Part shown: one piece after another, positions 36,138 to 48,276 of the stretch
Layout: each line of letters opens with the position of its first letter
How positions within the stretch are numbered: position 1 is the first letter of the stretch
Origin: Megaleporinus macrocephalus
Lineage: Eukaryota > Chordata > Actinopteri > Characiformes > Anostomidae
Direction of reading: 5' to 3'
Length of the DNA stretch: 64,000 nucleotides
Assembly (NCBI GenBank): GCA_021613375.1
Contig: CM038726.1
Location: forward strand, 4,386,525-4,450,524
Notes under the pieces: generated by a model
The model's input: only the letters and a program-made list of their open reading frames with translations
What the model was told of the DNA's origin: nothing
The model's database searches: none
Translations under genes and position numbers: made by a program

Positions 36138-39100
36138 ATGGCGCTTACTATTTCAACAATCAATGTTAGGAGTGTAAGAGCCCCCACTAGAGCAGAGAGT
36201 GTCTTGTCCCTTGTAAAAGATGTGAAGTCAGATGTGGTTTTACTACAAGAGTGTGCACTACCGTTTAGAAAAACATACAGAGAATGGGAGCAGCGATGGG
36301 CTGCCGGCCCCTCGCTCTGGAGCGGTTCACACTACAATAGAGCTGACGGTGTCGCTGTTTTAATAAAAAATCCTCACATCTTGGTGAAAGGTAGCACCGT
36401 GGTGAGGGAAGGGCGGGCTCTTTTGACCAATTTGACTTTTTTAGGAAGGGATTTTAACATTCTAAATGTGTATGGTTTTAATGACAACCATGACAGGTAC
36501 AAACTTTTAGAAGACCTGCAGCCCCACATGCTAGGGAGGGTACCTTTAGTAGTGGGAGGGGATTTTAATTGTGTTTTATCAAGGAAAGATAGGAAAAAGA
36601 GAGGGGACAATTTTAAACTAGACAAGACGTCAGTTTTAATGCAGGGTATAGTTAAGGATTTTAAATTAGTCGACTGTTTCAGGAAAATGCATCCAGAGGA
36701 GGAGGGTTTCACCTGGTTCAGTGGGGATTGTACCCGTGCCTCCCGCAACGACTATATTTTCACAAGAGACTGCCCGCCGACTGATGCGACATTGACCCCC
36801 CTATGTTTTTCCGATCACCTCATGCTGTCTTGCACCATGTCTTTCCCCACCGGTGTGACTGTAGGAGGAGGGCTGTGGAGACTGAACTGCTCCCTTTTAC
36901 AAGATGAAGTAATAGCAAAGAACTACAGGGAGCAGTACAGTCTCTGGCAGACGCTCCAAGACTGTTTTGATTCACGAGCACAGTGGTGGGAAATGGTTAA
37001 GAAAAAGACTAGGATGTATTTTAAAAACGCAGGGAAGGAAAAAAAGAATAGGGAGAGACGACACATGATGGGGTTGCAAAAAAGACTACAGAGATATTTT
37101 AACCTTTTAAACAAAGGCTTTGATTTTAGTGAAGAAATAAAATAAGTAAAAAGGGAAATGTCAGTTTTAAATGAGATAAAAAGTAAAGGAACTATTTTAA
37201 GAAGCAAAGAACAGGAAATTGAAGAAGGTGAAAAATGCACACGATACTTTTTTAAGAAAATTTTATCCAGGGGGGGGTGGGATAACAAAAATAAAAAAGA
37301 AGGGAAGGAGGAAACAAGTACAGAGGGGATTTTAAAAGAAATTGAATGTTTTTATGAAGAACTTTACAATGAAAAAAGTGTGCATTTTAAAACAATTGGA
37401 GAGGTTCTTAATTTTTTAGAAAAACAAATACACAGTCAGGATGTTTTAACAAACAATTTTACTGGTTTAGAAGTCTTAAAATGTCTTAAGGATTTTAAAA
37501 AGGGCAAGACCCCGGGAGAGGATGGGCTCCCCGTGGAATTTTATTTGACCTTTTGGGACATTTTAGCTACGGACATTTTGACTGTTTTTAATGAATTTGA
37601 AAAGTTGGACCGACTTCCAGACAGTTTTAGGTTAGGGATAGTTACCTTACTTTTTAAGAAGGGCGACAAGACGGACTTAAAGAACTAGCGACCTATTACA
37701 CTTTTAAATGTTGACTGCAAACTTTTTAGTAAAATTTTATCAAGACGAATGTCGACGGTTTTAGAGGACGTGATCCACCCGGATCAAGCCTGTGCCGTCC
37801 CAGGAAGGAAGATCACAGACAGCCTAGTTTTGGTCTGAGACGTCATCTGTTTTGTGAGAGACAGAAACATTCGGCTTATAGTTCTACATTTAGATTTTGA
37901 AAAAGCTTTTGATCGGGTCTCGCACCAGTACCTGTTTTGGGTACTGCAAAACATGGGGTTCCCTGGGAAGTTTTTAAAGTGGGTGGGCTTGCTGTATGAA
38001 GACATTAGCAGCAGAATTTTGGTAAATGGGCACCTTACAAAGGCGATCAGAGTTCGCTCTGGCGTCCGCCAAGGGTGTTCGTTATCCCCGCTCCTGTACG
38101 TGGCCTGTATTGAGCCACTGGCGCAGATCTTGAGAAAGGACAAATGGATCAAAGGACTGGACCTGCCAGGCGGACTGACGGCGACCTGCACTCTGTATAT
38201 GGATGACGTTACGCTTTCATGTTCTGACATTTTATCGGTCCAAAGGGCATTGGACTTGACTGACTGGTATGGAAGGGCCTCGGGCGCTAAGCTCAATAGG
38301 AGCAAGTCCGAGGCCCAGCTCTTTTGGGGAAACATACAGCCGGACCTGGATTTGGATTTTAGAGACAAAGACATCAAGATTTTAGGAGGGAAATTTGACA
38401 AAGAGGGTGGTGGACAGGGAAACTGGACTGACATGTTAGGGAAAGTTAAGCAAAGATTGGGGTTTTGGGGACTAAGACAGCTGACATTAGAGGGCAAAGT
38501 TTTAACCATTAAAGCTGTTGTTTTACCCTTGCTTTTACTGTTGTGTTCTGTTTTTAGTCCACCTAGGTTGTTTCTTTTAGGATTGGAGAGGGCGATATTT
38601 TATTTCTTGTGGGGGTCCAAGTGGGAGAGGCTGAGGAGGGCAGTGGTGAAAAAGAAACATGAAAATGTAGGAAAAGGGCTCCCAGACCCCCAACTGTTTT
38701 TAGGAAGCAAGTTCGCTGCTTTACACATAAAGTATGCGACGTGCCCCTCCAGAGAGAATAAGACGGCAGCTATGGCGAGGTTCTGGATGGGGTCGTACTT
38801 GCAACACCTAAAGATTTTACACACTGATTTAAGAATGCCCGTTTCTTTTAACCTACCAAAAGAGTATGATTTTATCAGAAAGTTTTTAAGGAAACACGGC
38901 ATGGAAAAGGAAGAACTTAAGGTTTTAACTAACGCAAAATCTCTCGTCTCTCTTGTGCAGGACCGTGAAGAAGTGAGCCCAGTTCCAGGCCTCACACCAG
39001 GTGAGGCACAAAGAGTTTGGAGGAACGCAGCCCACCCCGCTCTCCAGAATAAGCACAAAGACCTGTCGTGGATGGCTGCCCATGAGATCCTCCCGGTCAG

Positions 39101-39517
39101 GGCCGTGATGCACTCCCGGGGGATGATGTCGAACCCCACGTACCCACGGCCCGGGTGTGGCGAACCCGAAACCGTGCGGCACGTGCTCTGGGAGTGCAGC
39201 GTGGCGAGGGACCTGTGGGCCATAACCGGTCCCCTGCAGAATTTACAGCGCTCTGGCTCCCCCTTAACGGCGTGAAGGCCGCCTTGTGGATCTCCCGCAA
39301 CCTGCTGGTGGGGAAGCGAGTGACAGTGCCCCTGCAAGCCCTTTCTGCGCTGGTGACATCTTCGCTGCAGGGGACACCGCACTTCGACATTCGGAGGAGG
39401 GGGCCGGGGTCACACGCAGGGGTGTCCAGACCACCACGGTCTCTGGCTCCCGTGGATGCACCTAGGAGAACATTAACAAAGGAAGGAGCAGCGGGCATAG
39501 GGGAGGACCTCCGCTGA
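36138..39517 (+). pseudogene. LINE ORF2: endonuclease and reverse transcriptase, broken
   Basis: ATG at 36,138 begins MALTISTINVRSVRAP. The APE-like endonuclease keeps its signature residues in INVRS, LLQE, VVGGDFN and CFSDHL. Reverse transcriptase is recognised by GKTPGEDGLPVEFY, LDFEKAFDRVSH, GVRQGCSLSPLLY and the catalytic YMDD at 38,196-38,207. The C-terminal region has a Cys/His-like segment (CGEPETVRHVLWEC). A single frame runs through three stops: TAA at 37,143, TAG at 37,686 and TGA at 37,836. A frameshift near 39,240 moves the last roughly 90 codons (ALWLPLNGVKAALW onward) to another frame. It resembles the ORF2 of Xenopus Tx1. It cannot make a full-length protein. Confidence 0.9.
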
Positions 39518-40017
39518 GCGCCGCTTTTTCTGGGGAACGAGGTGGAGCCAACTTGATAGTGGCTCATCCCGGTTTTGCACAAGGAGACTGTTTTTAGTAT
39601 TTATTCTGAACTGCTTTTAGTATTTATTCGGAACCGATTTTATTGTTATCGTACTGTGGGTTTTATGTTGTTGTTGTTTTAAATATGTATATGTTCATTA
39701 TTTGTAGTTTTTTTCATTCCGTTCATTTTAAAAGAGAATGGGCTTTTAAAGTATACCTTTTACTTCCTTTAAAAAAGCAAACAAACTTTTATACACACAC
39801 ATGCACGTACACAGACATGAAAGTTTTAATGTTGGATTTTAGCGGGTTTTAAAGACCCTCACGCGTACAGATGTTTTTTATGCAGTTGTGTATAAAGTGT
39901 TTTAAAAAATATATGCTGTAAAAATGATGAGAAAAAGTAAATGTGAAATGTGAAATGAAAAAATGAATGAACATGCAAATGAAAAAAGTGACAATATTTT
40001 TTTTTTTGAAAGAAAAA

Positions 40018-40034
40018 AAGATAAAGTAAAACAC
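40018..40034. repeat. 17-bp target site duplication, 3' side of the LINE
   Basis: Exact copy of 34,921-34,937, directly after the A-rich end of the LINE. Confidence 0.92.
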
Positions 40035-40189
40035 AACAACAACAAACACATACAGACGTTCCCCCTTTATTCTGGTACCAGAGCCGACAGCTCTGTTAGT
40101 TTTTGTACAGATTAAAGGAAAGTTAACATCGTTACAAAACCAGATTCATCTCCTTTACCACATAAAGATGACTGTGTTGATGAAGTGGG

Positions 40190-41360
40190 GTCTGCTTTAT
40201 AGATGAACTTTCACATTTACATCAGCTTAAATCTCAAGTGTCACTTATTGAAGTTAGAACTCACCGTCTCTCAACAAACCTTTAAAATCTCAATCGTTAC
40301 TAACAATAAAACTTAAAACTAATTTTAAAAACTCGTTCATGTTCTTTATTTTATCTTGATGGTCGGTGTATGTGTGTAACATGAGGGACATCTTGTGGTC
40401 ATAAGCTGGTACTACATAGTAGAGATTAACAGTACAGTTCATTCTCTACACATTGTGTTTTTCTAATCGACTGTATTGATTAACTGGAGTTCTATTGTGA
40501 TGAGATTCACTGTAAATCATGTTAATATGTTTATGTACTTAAGATAAATATATGTATGTATATATCAGTGCAGTTATTCTACAGCTGTTCTGTAGCTTCA
40601 TTCCAGTCCTTCCTTTGTTCAACACATGAAATGGTTTCAGGATGGGGAGATGGTCAAAGAGCTCTTAGTCATGGCAGCAGAGTCGTTGTTGACTGACTCT
40701 TGTGTTTTATCTTCGAACAAACACATATTTTTCATGTGGTCAAGGAGTTTACTGGTGAAAGTCCAGCGTCCATAGTACGACCTAAACATTTCCTAACTTC
40801 CTGAATGATCACTGTACAGTTCACCAGCAGACACAGTGATCAAAACTGTTAAACATGCTGGAAGTGATGAACTCGTCTACAGAACCTGCCTGTTGGGTAA
40901 GATCTCTGCAGAACTGCTGTTTCCTTCATACGTGGAAGAAGCTGAAGGACAGTTTTCTGATCTGGTGCTACTTACAGATATCAGGTGAATAAACAGAGTC
41001 ACAGTTCTGCAGAGATATCAGGATCTTTTAGACAACAGGAAAGAGTTTCTTCACGTCTGGAACCGTAGGGAATACGGCCAGCTGGACGACCAACAGCAGC
41101 TTTTAGATTTGGTGTTGATGAAACATCTAACCAACATGTTAAATGACCTTAAACCCCTTATGTAACTGAAAATAGTACAAAGAAAACATATGAAATGTTG
41201 TAACTGAGTAATTTTATTGTTGTTATTTTTTAATTATTTGTCCATTTTTGTTCTAAAACCCGTATGTATCCTGCAGCATTAATGGAGCTGCAGATGTACA
41301 AGTCTGTAACTGTTTTCAGTTTTATCATCTCCAGATTTTAAATAATTTATTCATTCATTA
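40190..41360 (+). repeat. Downstream duplication block, copy 1
   Basis: Collinear with 62,565-63,680 downstream of finTRIM copy 2. Shared landmarks include ACTCGTTnATGTTCTTTATT, ACATGAGGGACATCTTGTGG and AATACGGCCAGCTGGACGAC. It shows that the duplicated unit extended past the finTRIM 3' end. Part of it (40,325-40,600) is inverted relative to the upstream block. Confidence 0.9.
40630..41165 (+). pseudogene. hAT-like transposase relic in downstream block, copy 1
   Basis: One reading frame can be followed from about 40,632 to a TAA at 41,163, interrupted by four stops (40,773, 40,791, 40,806 and 40,985). Recognisable pieces are GEMVKELLVMAAESLL and, near the end, KEFLHVWNRREYGQLDD then LLDLVLMKHLTNMLNDLK. 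These resemble the WLSRG...FL...WLLDLAFLxDxTxxLNxLN part of ZBED/GTF2IRD2-type hAT transposases. The homology was judged by eye. The 41,013-41,165 part is an open 50-codon frame in both copies. Confidence 0.45.
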
Positions 41361-41418
41361 AACTCCAATAATCACTTCTGTATCACAATGATCACTATTG
41401 TATTTAGTATGAAAAAAC

Positions 41419-41449
<31 letters not shown>

Positions 41450-41639
41450 CTCTTTAACTTATCTTCTTTTCCACTCCCACCTGCCTCTAACCGAGGGTCT
41501 ACTAACACTTTATAACTGTGTGTAAGTTCAACAAGTACTATTAGTAATAATGAAAGTTCTGGTTCTCTTGCAGCTCCTACATACAGAATGTTTGTATTTT
41601 CTTCTTCTGCTTATTTATGCTCTACTGAACTTTTCTTAT

Positions 41640-41725
41640 CACTAAATTCCTGTAAAGCTGCTTTTTGAGGACATCAGTTGTTAAAAGCGCTACACAAATA
41701 AATTTGATTTGATTTGACTTTTCAT
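41640..41725 (+). mobile_element. 3' tail of an L2/CR1-like LINE or related SINE
   Basis: TGTAAAGCTGCTTTTTGAGG, then TTAAAAGCGCTACACAAATA, then TTTGATTTGATTTGA. This conserved tail with a short pentanucleotide run is common in fish L2-type retroposons. Confidence 0.6.
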
Positions 41726-42446
41726 TTGACTCTGAGATGATGTCACAATCGACTGATCACGATGACGTCATCCACCTGAGATAATAACTCTCCAGATTTG
41801 GTCTGTCAGTCATCTGCAGACTTCTGGATCAGAGACTGTATGTAGGAGTGAACAGTGAGACTCCGGTCACTCCCACTGTGACGTACTGAAGACAGAAGAC
41901 TCTCCCCTAAACTCCGCCCATGTCCGTTGAGGCCACGCCCCCTCTCTCTCCCCGTGTGGGCCTCACTGACTGAACGTGTGTTCATAAAGCAGCACAGCAG
42001 ACAGAGACTGCAGTGACGCTCAGAGACAAACTGGTAACCAAACTGTTACTGAACTAATTACACATCTGTACTTCAGTCCAGCGATTTAAACACTTCTTCT
42101 ATCTTTACACACCTTTATCACCTTTACTGCTAGAAAACAGATGCAGTGCTGCCCCCTGAGCTAACGCTAGCTAGCTAAGCTACGTAAGTAAAGCTAACGT
42201 TAAACAGCGGAGAATCACGTTAACTCGGTACTTTAATCTCTCAGTCAGATGATTGTAAGTGAGACTGTAGAGAATAAACTGTAGTAACTGAACTGAAGCA
42301 GTAAAAAGCAGAAAGATACTCACTCACCACTGTACAGTATAGTTCTAGTTCCCACCTCAGCACTAAACCCACCCAGATAAGCGGACCACCTGAACGGATC
42401 TGTTTCACTAACGGATCATCTGTAGAACAGTCGCACTAGTTTCCTG
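41726..42446 (+). other. Spacer upstream of finTRIM copy 2
   Basis: Contains a GC-richer stretch (41,900-42,020) with CACGCCCCCTCTCTC and TTCATAAAGCAGCAC followed by CAGAGACTG. It could be a promoter with a short first exon ending CAAACTG/GTAACC, but there is no counterpart upstream of copy 1. Nothing else was recognised. Confidence 0.3.
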
Positions 42447-42797
42447 CGTTTAGTGGAGTGATCCGGCCCAGAGCCGCGGAGGAATACACAACCACCACAA
42501 ATTCAAAATCAGCGCGAGCTCCGACCAACGGACATTTACCTCAGACTGAGCGCCGCTAATCACCATCCACAATAACATCTCATTCAGTTATGAGTTACAG
42601 GTTTGGAGTCTCTTACATCATTTTATGTTCAGTAATGTGAGTTTATTAGTAGTATTTGATAAGTTATACGCTCTATAGCTCTCTGTAGATAAAAGATAGT
42701 TCATCAGCTGAGATAACAATGCTAACGTTACTGAACTAGCAAAACACTGTTAGATCAGTTTACCTGCTAATACAGCAACATCATAAACTAATATAAT
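42447..42797 (+). repeat. Upstream duplication block A, copy 2
   Basis: Counterpart of 22,968-23,320 with few substitutions. It is cut after ACTAATATAAT (42,797) by the insertion at 42,798-51,145. Confidence 0.9.
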
Positions 42798-44470
42798 CCC
42801 TGATAGCAAATTTACTCTGGTTCTAATCTGGCCCAGACCAGTCACTACATCTGTAACAAATCTGGCAGATGAATTTTAGCCGGCACAGATACGTTTTGCA
42901 CATCTTATTTGGATTTGGGCCAGAACTGGTACAGCTCTACATTGAATTTCAATACATTTGGCGCAGATCTGGCTCAGATCTATAACTCATTTTCATATCT
43001 GGTCCAAATATGGCACAGACTCACTTATAGTTAGACCAACACTGGCCCAGCTCCACCCAACATTTTATGCTAAACATCTTCATCGCCAAAAGCGGATATG
43101 GTCCAAAACCTATAGCTTTGTTAACGTGCTCTAATAAAAGCTCTATTTTACTGTGTTAGTTTTGTTACCTTCTTACAACCACTCCAAATACAGATCTCAT
43201 ATCTACTCTCCTGACTTACACATATATGCATGAACATAAACAAAAAAAGACCAGAGTTTCAATTTTATTTTGTAGCTTATGTTCAAGGAGACTATTAGAA
43301 ATGTTTGTGTGTGTTAAACTCATTTAGTGTAGTAAGCAAATCACTTTAGTGAGAAAAGCATTGCCAAAAAAGAAAACTACATGAACCTGTACTGAAACAA
43401 GCATTTTTAAACAAATCTTTTAAAATAATATGTCAACGTCACAGTGTGTGTTAAGAAAGGATAAGTGTTGCTTTTTTTCTGCAAATTTAAGCATGTATTT
43501 GCTTAATTTAACATTTTAGAACAATGAAGCATAGCATTTTACATGCCATGCCAACTAAACTTTCAGGAAGGTTAAATTCATTACATAAACAATAAGTGTG
43601 TATAAATGTACAGATGCTTTATAGAAGAGATAAAAATCTACTTTAACCAGTGATGCTTAATTTCATAACACAGCTATATGGTTAGAAGGATTAACTGAAC
43701 ATGTACTGCAGTACATAACATCTAAAAGGAAAAACAACAAGCCAATAAAAAACTACATGCAACACATACTGCATGATACTGTAACACTGCACTGAAACAT
43801 GAACTTCTGTCCAATGAAAAACATGGCTCTCCATTGTTGAAACAGGAAATACTGAGCTCATGTACATATAAAAGTGAAGGAGTGTCAGACTGTTTGTGTG
43901 TTTCTTTAAGGGGTGTAACATTGCATCACACTGCAAATCATACGTATCATGAAAAGTGAGCAATCAATTATTAATTAATTCAATCAATCATTTACATACA
44001 TCATCTAATGCAACTGCACTGTTTGAACTCTTCTCAAACCGTAACATGAACTCACCCACTCCAGCATGTTCATATAATATTCCACACGACTTTCAGCTCT
44101 AATCAAGTAGTACATTTAGCAACATGAATCCATACAGTTGTTTTAAATTACTGTAAGCATATTTAATCACGAACCAACTACCATTTATCTAATCATGTGC
44201 AGAGTATGTAAAAGTGGCAAAAATGTGTAAATATGCTAATGTTATATATTGTTGCTGTTGAAATAAATGTATCATTTATTCATTATATGTGTATGTGTAT
44301 TATATAACTATGTATCTCATTTTGTAATTTTATTTTTTTTAATTTGTGTTATCTCTTGTTAAAATAACTAATGTAAATTTTAATTTGTTCTCCATGTCCT
44401 GTAAAGTTAAAAATGTATAGATACATTTACTTTTAATAGCAACAATATGTTGAGTTGCTTGTTTAACAGC

Positions 44471-45101
44471 TCAGTTTTCTTCATTTGACGGGACTTGATT
44501 GGCAGCAACTGCGCGAGCCTTGCCACCACCACCCCGGTCTGATGCTAAGCCAAACCATCGAATAGCCAGCTTCAGATGATTCTTCCGTACAGCCCCTGTT
44601 TAATTAAAAGGAAAAATGTTTATTTCCTAACTTCCTAAGGTATGAAGTCTATGGCCTAGATTGCAAGTTTAAAACTGTACCTTTCAATACCTTTTCAGTC
44701 ACATCATGCCAAAACTGCCTTGTGTATTTTAATTGATATCTATTTACTAGAAAACAAATTCTTGCATTATTACTTACATATTACTATTGTCTTGGTTGCC
44801 ATAGATGCAAAAGCCATCTTCCCATTCACTCCTTTCTAGTTGATCCTTTTTAACACATTTTCTGCAAATAAAAAGCTAAACTATTCCACGTAACACGTTT
44901 CAGGTGACTGCCTGAAACTAGTAGAAATTATTTTTTTAGTAGGATCTCTTGTGTATTTTAGGATTGCTGTGTTACTAAACTATGTATTTTAATGATATTT
45001 CATAAGTATATACAGTTGAAACATTTTATCCCCCCGAATCTAAAAATCAGACTAACAGAAACAATTGCGTAATCGTAACAGAAGCAGAGTGGTGCTTTGT
45101 T

Positions 45102-45143
<42 letters not shown>

Positions 45144-47375
45144 CATATATACATACTCAAAATTCTCCCAAGCCAAGAAGGTAAACATCTTTGGAAAAAT
45201 CTTTTTTTAATTCTACAGGATTCTTACATGTTTTAGTTCAGTAACAGTTACTTTGAGATTATTTTAATGTTCTAGAAAATAAACATACTAGGTTTTGTTT
45301 AGCTCCTGTGTTGCAGTCATCCTTCAGCCACATCTGAAATTGAGTCACATCAATCTTAGATGCCATGAGGAAATGAAGTTCATCAAGAAGGGAAGCCGTA
45401 TCTCCCGAACCACTTGTATTGGTCAGAAGTGTGTTCACTGTTGCAGCAAGCTGAACCTGATGCTGCTTGATGTTCTCAAGGAGAGTCAAGATATGTAGTT
45501 CAGTTGCTGTAAAAGAATAATAAAAGTTTTTTAGCAATGATACAGAACCAACACTTAGTCTACTTATAACAGCTCTTTGCTCACCAGTGCATGGTACTGC
45601 ATCACTGGTTCTTCCTACACGGCAGGATGGTTTGAACATGTGTCGAACTGGACCTGATGATCAGGTTTAAATTAATTGAAATATGTATTAGGTTTTATTA
45701 GGTTGATCATTGGATATTTTTAAACCCTCAAAAAAGTCAATCATATATTTTTATCAAAATATATCTTAAGAAACAATTATTAAAAAACATTAAAACATTT
45801 TAAAAATGTAACAAAATGTAACAAGTGACAAAAGTGACAAATCAAATGTCCTTATACATCCACGCTAACCTGGGCCACTTCTGTAACTGCAATTTCATTG
45901 GATCATCCTCTTAAACATTACAAGTTCATTGTAACATTTAAGGGGATGATATTAATTCTGTTGTGGGATTCTTTCAGATGTGTAAGTATTGAAGAAATAG
46001 GAAAGGTGATTACATCAAAACAATAAATGGACAGTGATGTTTATGTAATTTTAACAAAAGCAATGTAAATAGGCACATTAGTGTTAAAACCTAAACAAAT
46101 TCTACAAACAAGACATAACAGGATAGCACATAAAGATTACCAGCGATGGAAACAGGCTCCTCTACATCATGCCCTGCAGGTGTGGATGTGGGATTACTGA
46201 AACAAGTCTTTGAAGTAGCTGTCCAGTTGTGGTGATAAGGACCAGAGAAAAGGGAGATTCTGGTTACAGAGTGAAGAGATCATAAAACTGTCCATGGGGG
46301 ACATTTTAAATTAAAATCATTTTTGGAGACAGGATGTTACTGGATGTGTAAATTAGAATATTTCTGCCACATTCAAAAAATTACAATATCAGGAAGTATT
46401 TTTACCAACAGAACAGAAGCAGACTAACATTACTTCTAAATCAAGGAGACTGTTAAAGTACAGTGAAGTGAACAGATAAATAAAACTAAACTCAAAGCTT
46501 ACCGACAACAGACAAAGGTTCCTCTGTATCAGTTCTCGAGGTAGAACGTGTCATGTGACACTTTGGAGGGACACGTGTGGTGCAGTGACTTGGAGGCCTT
46601 GCAACAGGTGGTGGTAAAGGGCGAGGTCTTTTATTCATGCCGAGCTCATTTTCTTCAGAGTCCGTGTCAAAAGTAGCGGTAACTTTTTCAGAAAATGTAT
46701 GTAACTATTGATTAGAGGCTACTGAACAAATCTCTCCTTTTTCATAGAAACGTCAGAATAAAATAAAAATAAATAAATCATACTTTGCCTTTCGCTATCT
46801 TTTCTTCCCTGAAACAGACATCATCAGCTTCAGACTGCAAGTCAGATGTTTGACAATACAATGATTCGTGCAGTCTATTTCATGCCTCCAAGTAATCAGC
46901 TTAAAAAGAGAATACCATGTTTTTGAATATCAACAACGCATAGGGCATTTCACAAAGCAAGATAGTCATACATTGAAACCAAATCAATAAATGAATCAAT
47001 GTCCAATAGAAGAGCAGTGATTCATTTTTATTGGACAGTCCTTAACTGCTGTGTGAAAAGCTCTTTGTTTACAGCCATTGCACATATCGGTCCCAGCTTT
47101 TACACTCACCACCTGTGGTCTTATTATAACAGTCTTTCACATAAAACATAGCCAGTCAAAGGAGAAAGTAATTCAAAGAAATACTTACCTTTACGCCACA
47201 AGATCCTTACATCATATTGCTGCCAGTCATGACCAGGCGGCTCCGAAAGTCTTACTGCTTTGTTTATTTTATCATCACTTGGGTAGTTTGGCCACCATGT
47301 CTTTCCATCAGCATACCATGTACTTGGAACAATGTTTATGGTTTCATCACAAAGAAATGTCTCTACTAGATACAT
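44471..47375 (-). pseudogene. DUF4806-type multi-exon gene, decayed
   Basis: Function unknown; DUF4806 proteins form large, mobile-looking families in fish. Exons inferred on the minus strand are 47,375-47,189 (MYLVETFLCDETINIVPSTW, then WWPNYPSDDKINKAV and the donor GTAAGT), 46,899-46,784 (TSDLQSEADD), 46,682-46,503 (acidic, proline-rich), 46,218-46,141, 45,653-45,585, 45,506-45,289 (TELHILTLLENIKQHQVQL), 44,861-44,778 (GVNGKMAFASMATKTIVI) and 44,595-44,471 (AVRKNHLKLAIRWFGLASDR to TGA). The order matches the family as I remember it. In-frame TGA in exon 2 (46,882-46,880), a TAG in exon 7 and a phase mismatch before exon 3 mark it as dead. Exon ends are read by eye. Confidence 0.6.
45097..45155. 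repeat. (CA)n microsatellite
   Basis: CA runs interrupted by TATA, lying in an intron of the DUF4806-type pseudogene. Confidence 0.92.
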
Positions 47376-48276
47376 CTACACAGTAAAATAAAGGAAAAAG
47401 GTAAACAAGTTATTAGTGTAAACCCAGAGCAGTTTTATTAATTTTATGTAAACATTCTTCTTTATATTCATTATGAAAGCAGAAACAAGAAACTGTTATG
47501 TTTTAGTCTAAGTTTATTGTATGCATGTTATGTGTAGTTAACATAAGTTAACCACAGCTGACCTGGTCTTGTTCATGTTAACTAAAGCATTACTTCATGT
47601 TGGTTATCGACACTTAATATAAAGTGTGGAATGGATGCACTTATAAAATCACATCATTACTCGCAAAACTTGCATCTGTGCAAGTTAATGTGTTACATAC
47701 ACAAAATTAAATTAGCTTTACAAAAGTCTGGTTATATCAGGAGCACATAGAGTGAATAGAGTGAATATAAAAGACCAGAACATAAACAATGGAAAACACA
47801 CCCGAATGTGAATAATGTAACCCAGAATGTCATATCTGCATTATTTAACCATAAAAAGAGGCAGGACTGGAAAATTCCAGGGCTGAAAAATTATTACTTG
47901 CTCTTAAAGTAAAACATTTCCAATAAAATGTCCAATATGTTGTGTATTTACAGCAGACAAGATTTCGATACATGATAACTTGATTGGGTAAAACTTTCCA
48001 TCATGCCTCCTACATTATGTATTCCCTGGTACACACTGCCAAGCAGCAGAGAAATTACAGGCACCTAAACGATGAGCCATTTAAGGTGGAACGGAGAAAT
48101 GCGCTTGGGAGCGATTGTTTATCGTTAGCTACAAATAAAACAGTTAAACCAACATACTTCTATAACCAATGTCGAACAGCCACGTTAAACAAGCCTGTGA
48201 TTATACATACACAGTACAGTCTACCTCACGTCTCTGTAAGAGTATTAACCACACGTTGGATCTGTCTGAAAACCTA

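Larger units (their letters stand above)
34938..40017 (+). mobile_element. Full-length Tx1-type (L1 group) non-LTR retrotransposon
   Basis: About 5.08 kb between perfect 17-bp target duplications. It has a 5'UTR of about 280 bp, ORF1 with CCHC knuckles (35,221-36,087), ORF2 with APE-type endonuclease and reverse transcriptase (36,138-39,517), a 3'UTR of about 0.5 kb and an A/T-rich end. The first bases, CGCTTTTGGCTAAGA, resemble the 5' part of U2 snRNA. ORF2 carries three nonsense codons and one frameshift, so this copy is dead but young. The insertion lies in the 3' flank of finTRIM copy 1 and is absent from copy 2. Confidence 0.92.

Noticed and set aside
38600..39582. Long minus-strand frames opposite the LINE
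   Set aside because: Shadows of the reverse transcriptase frame; no motif of their own.
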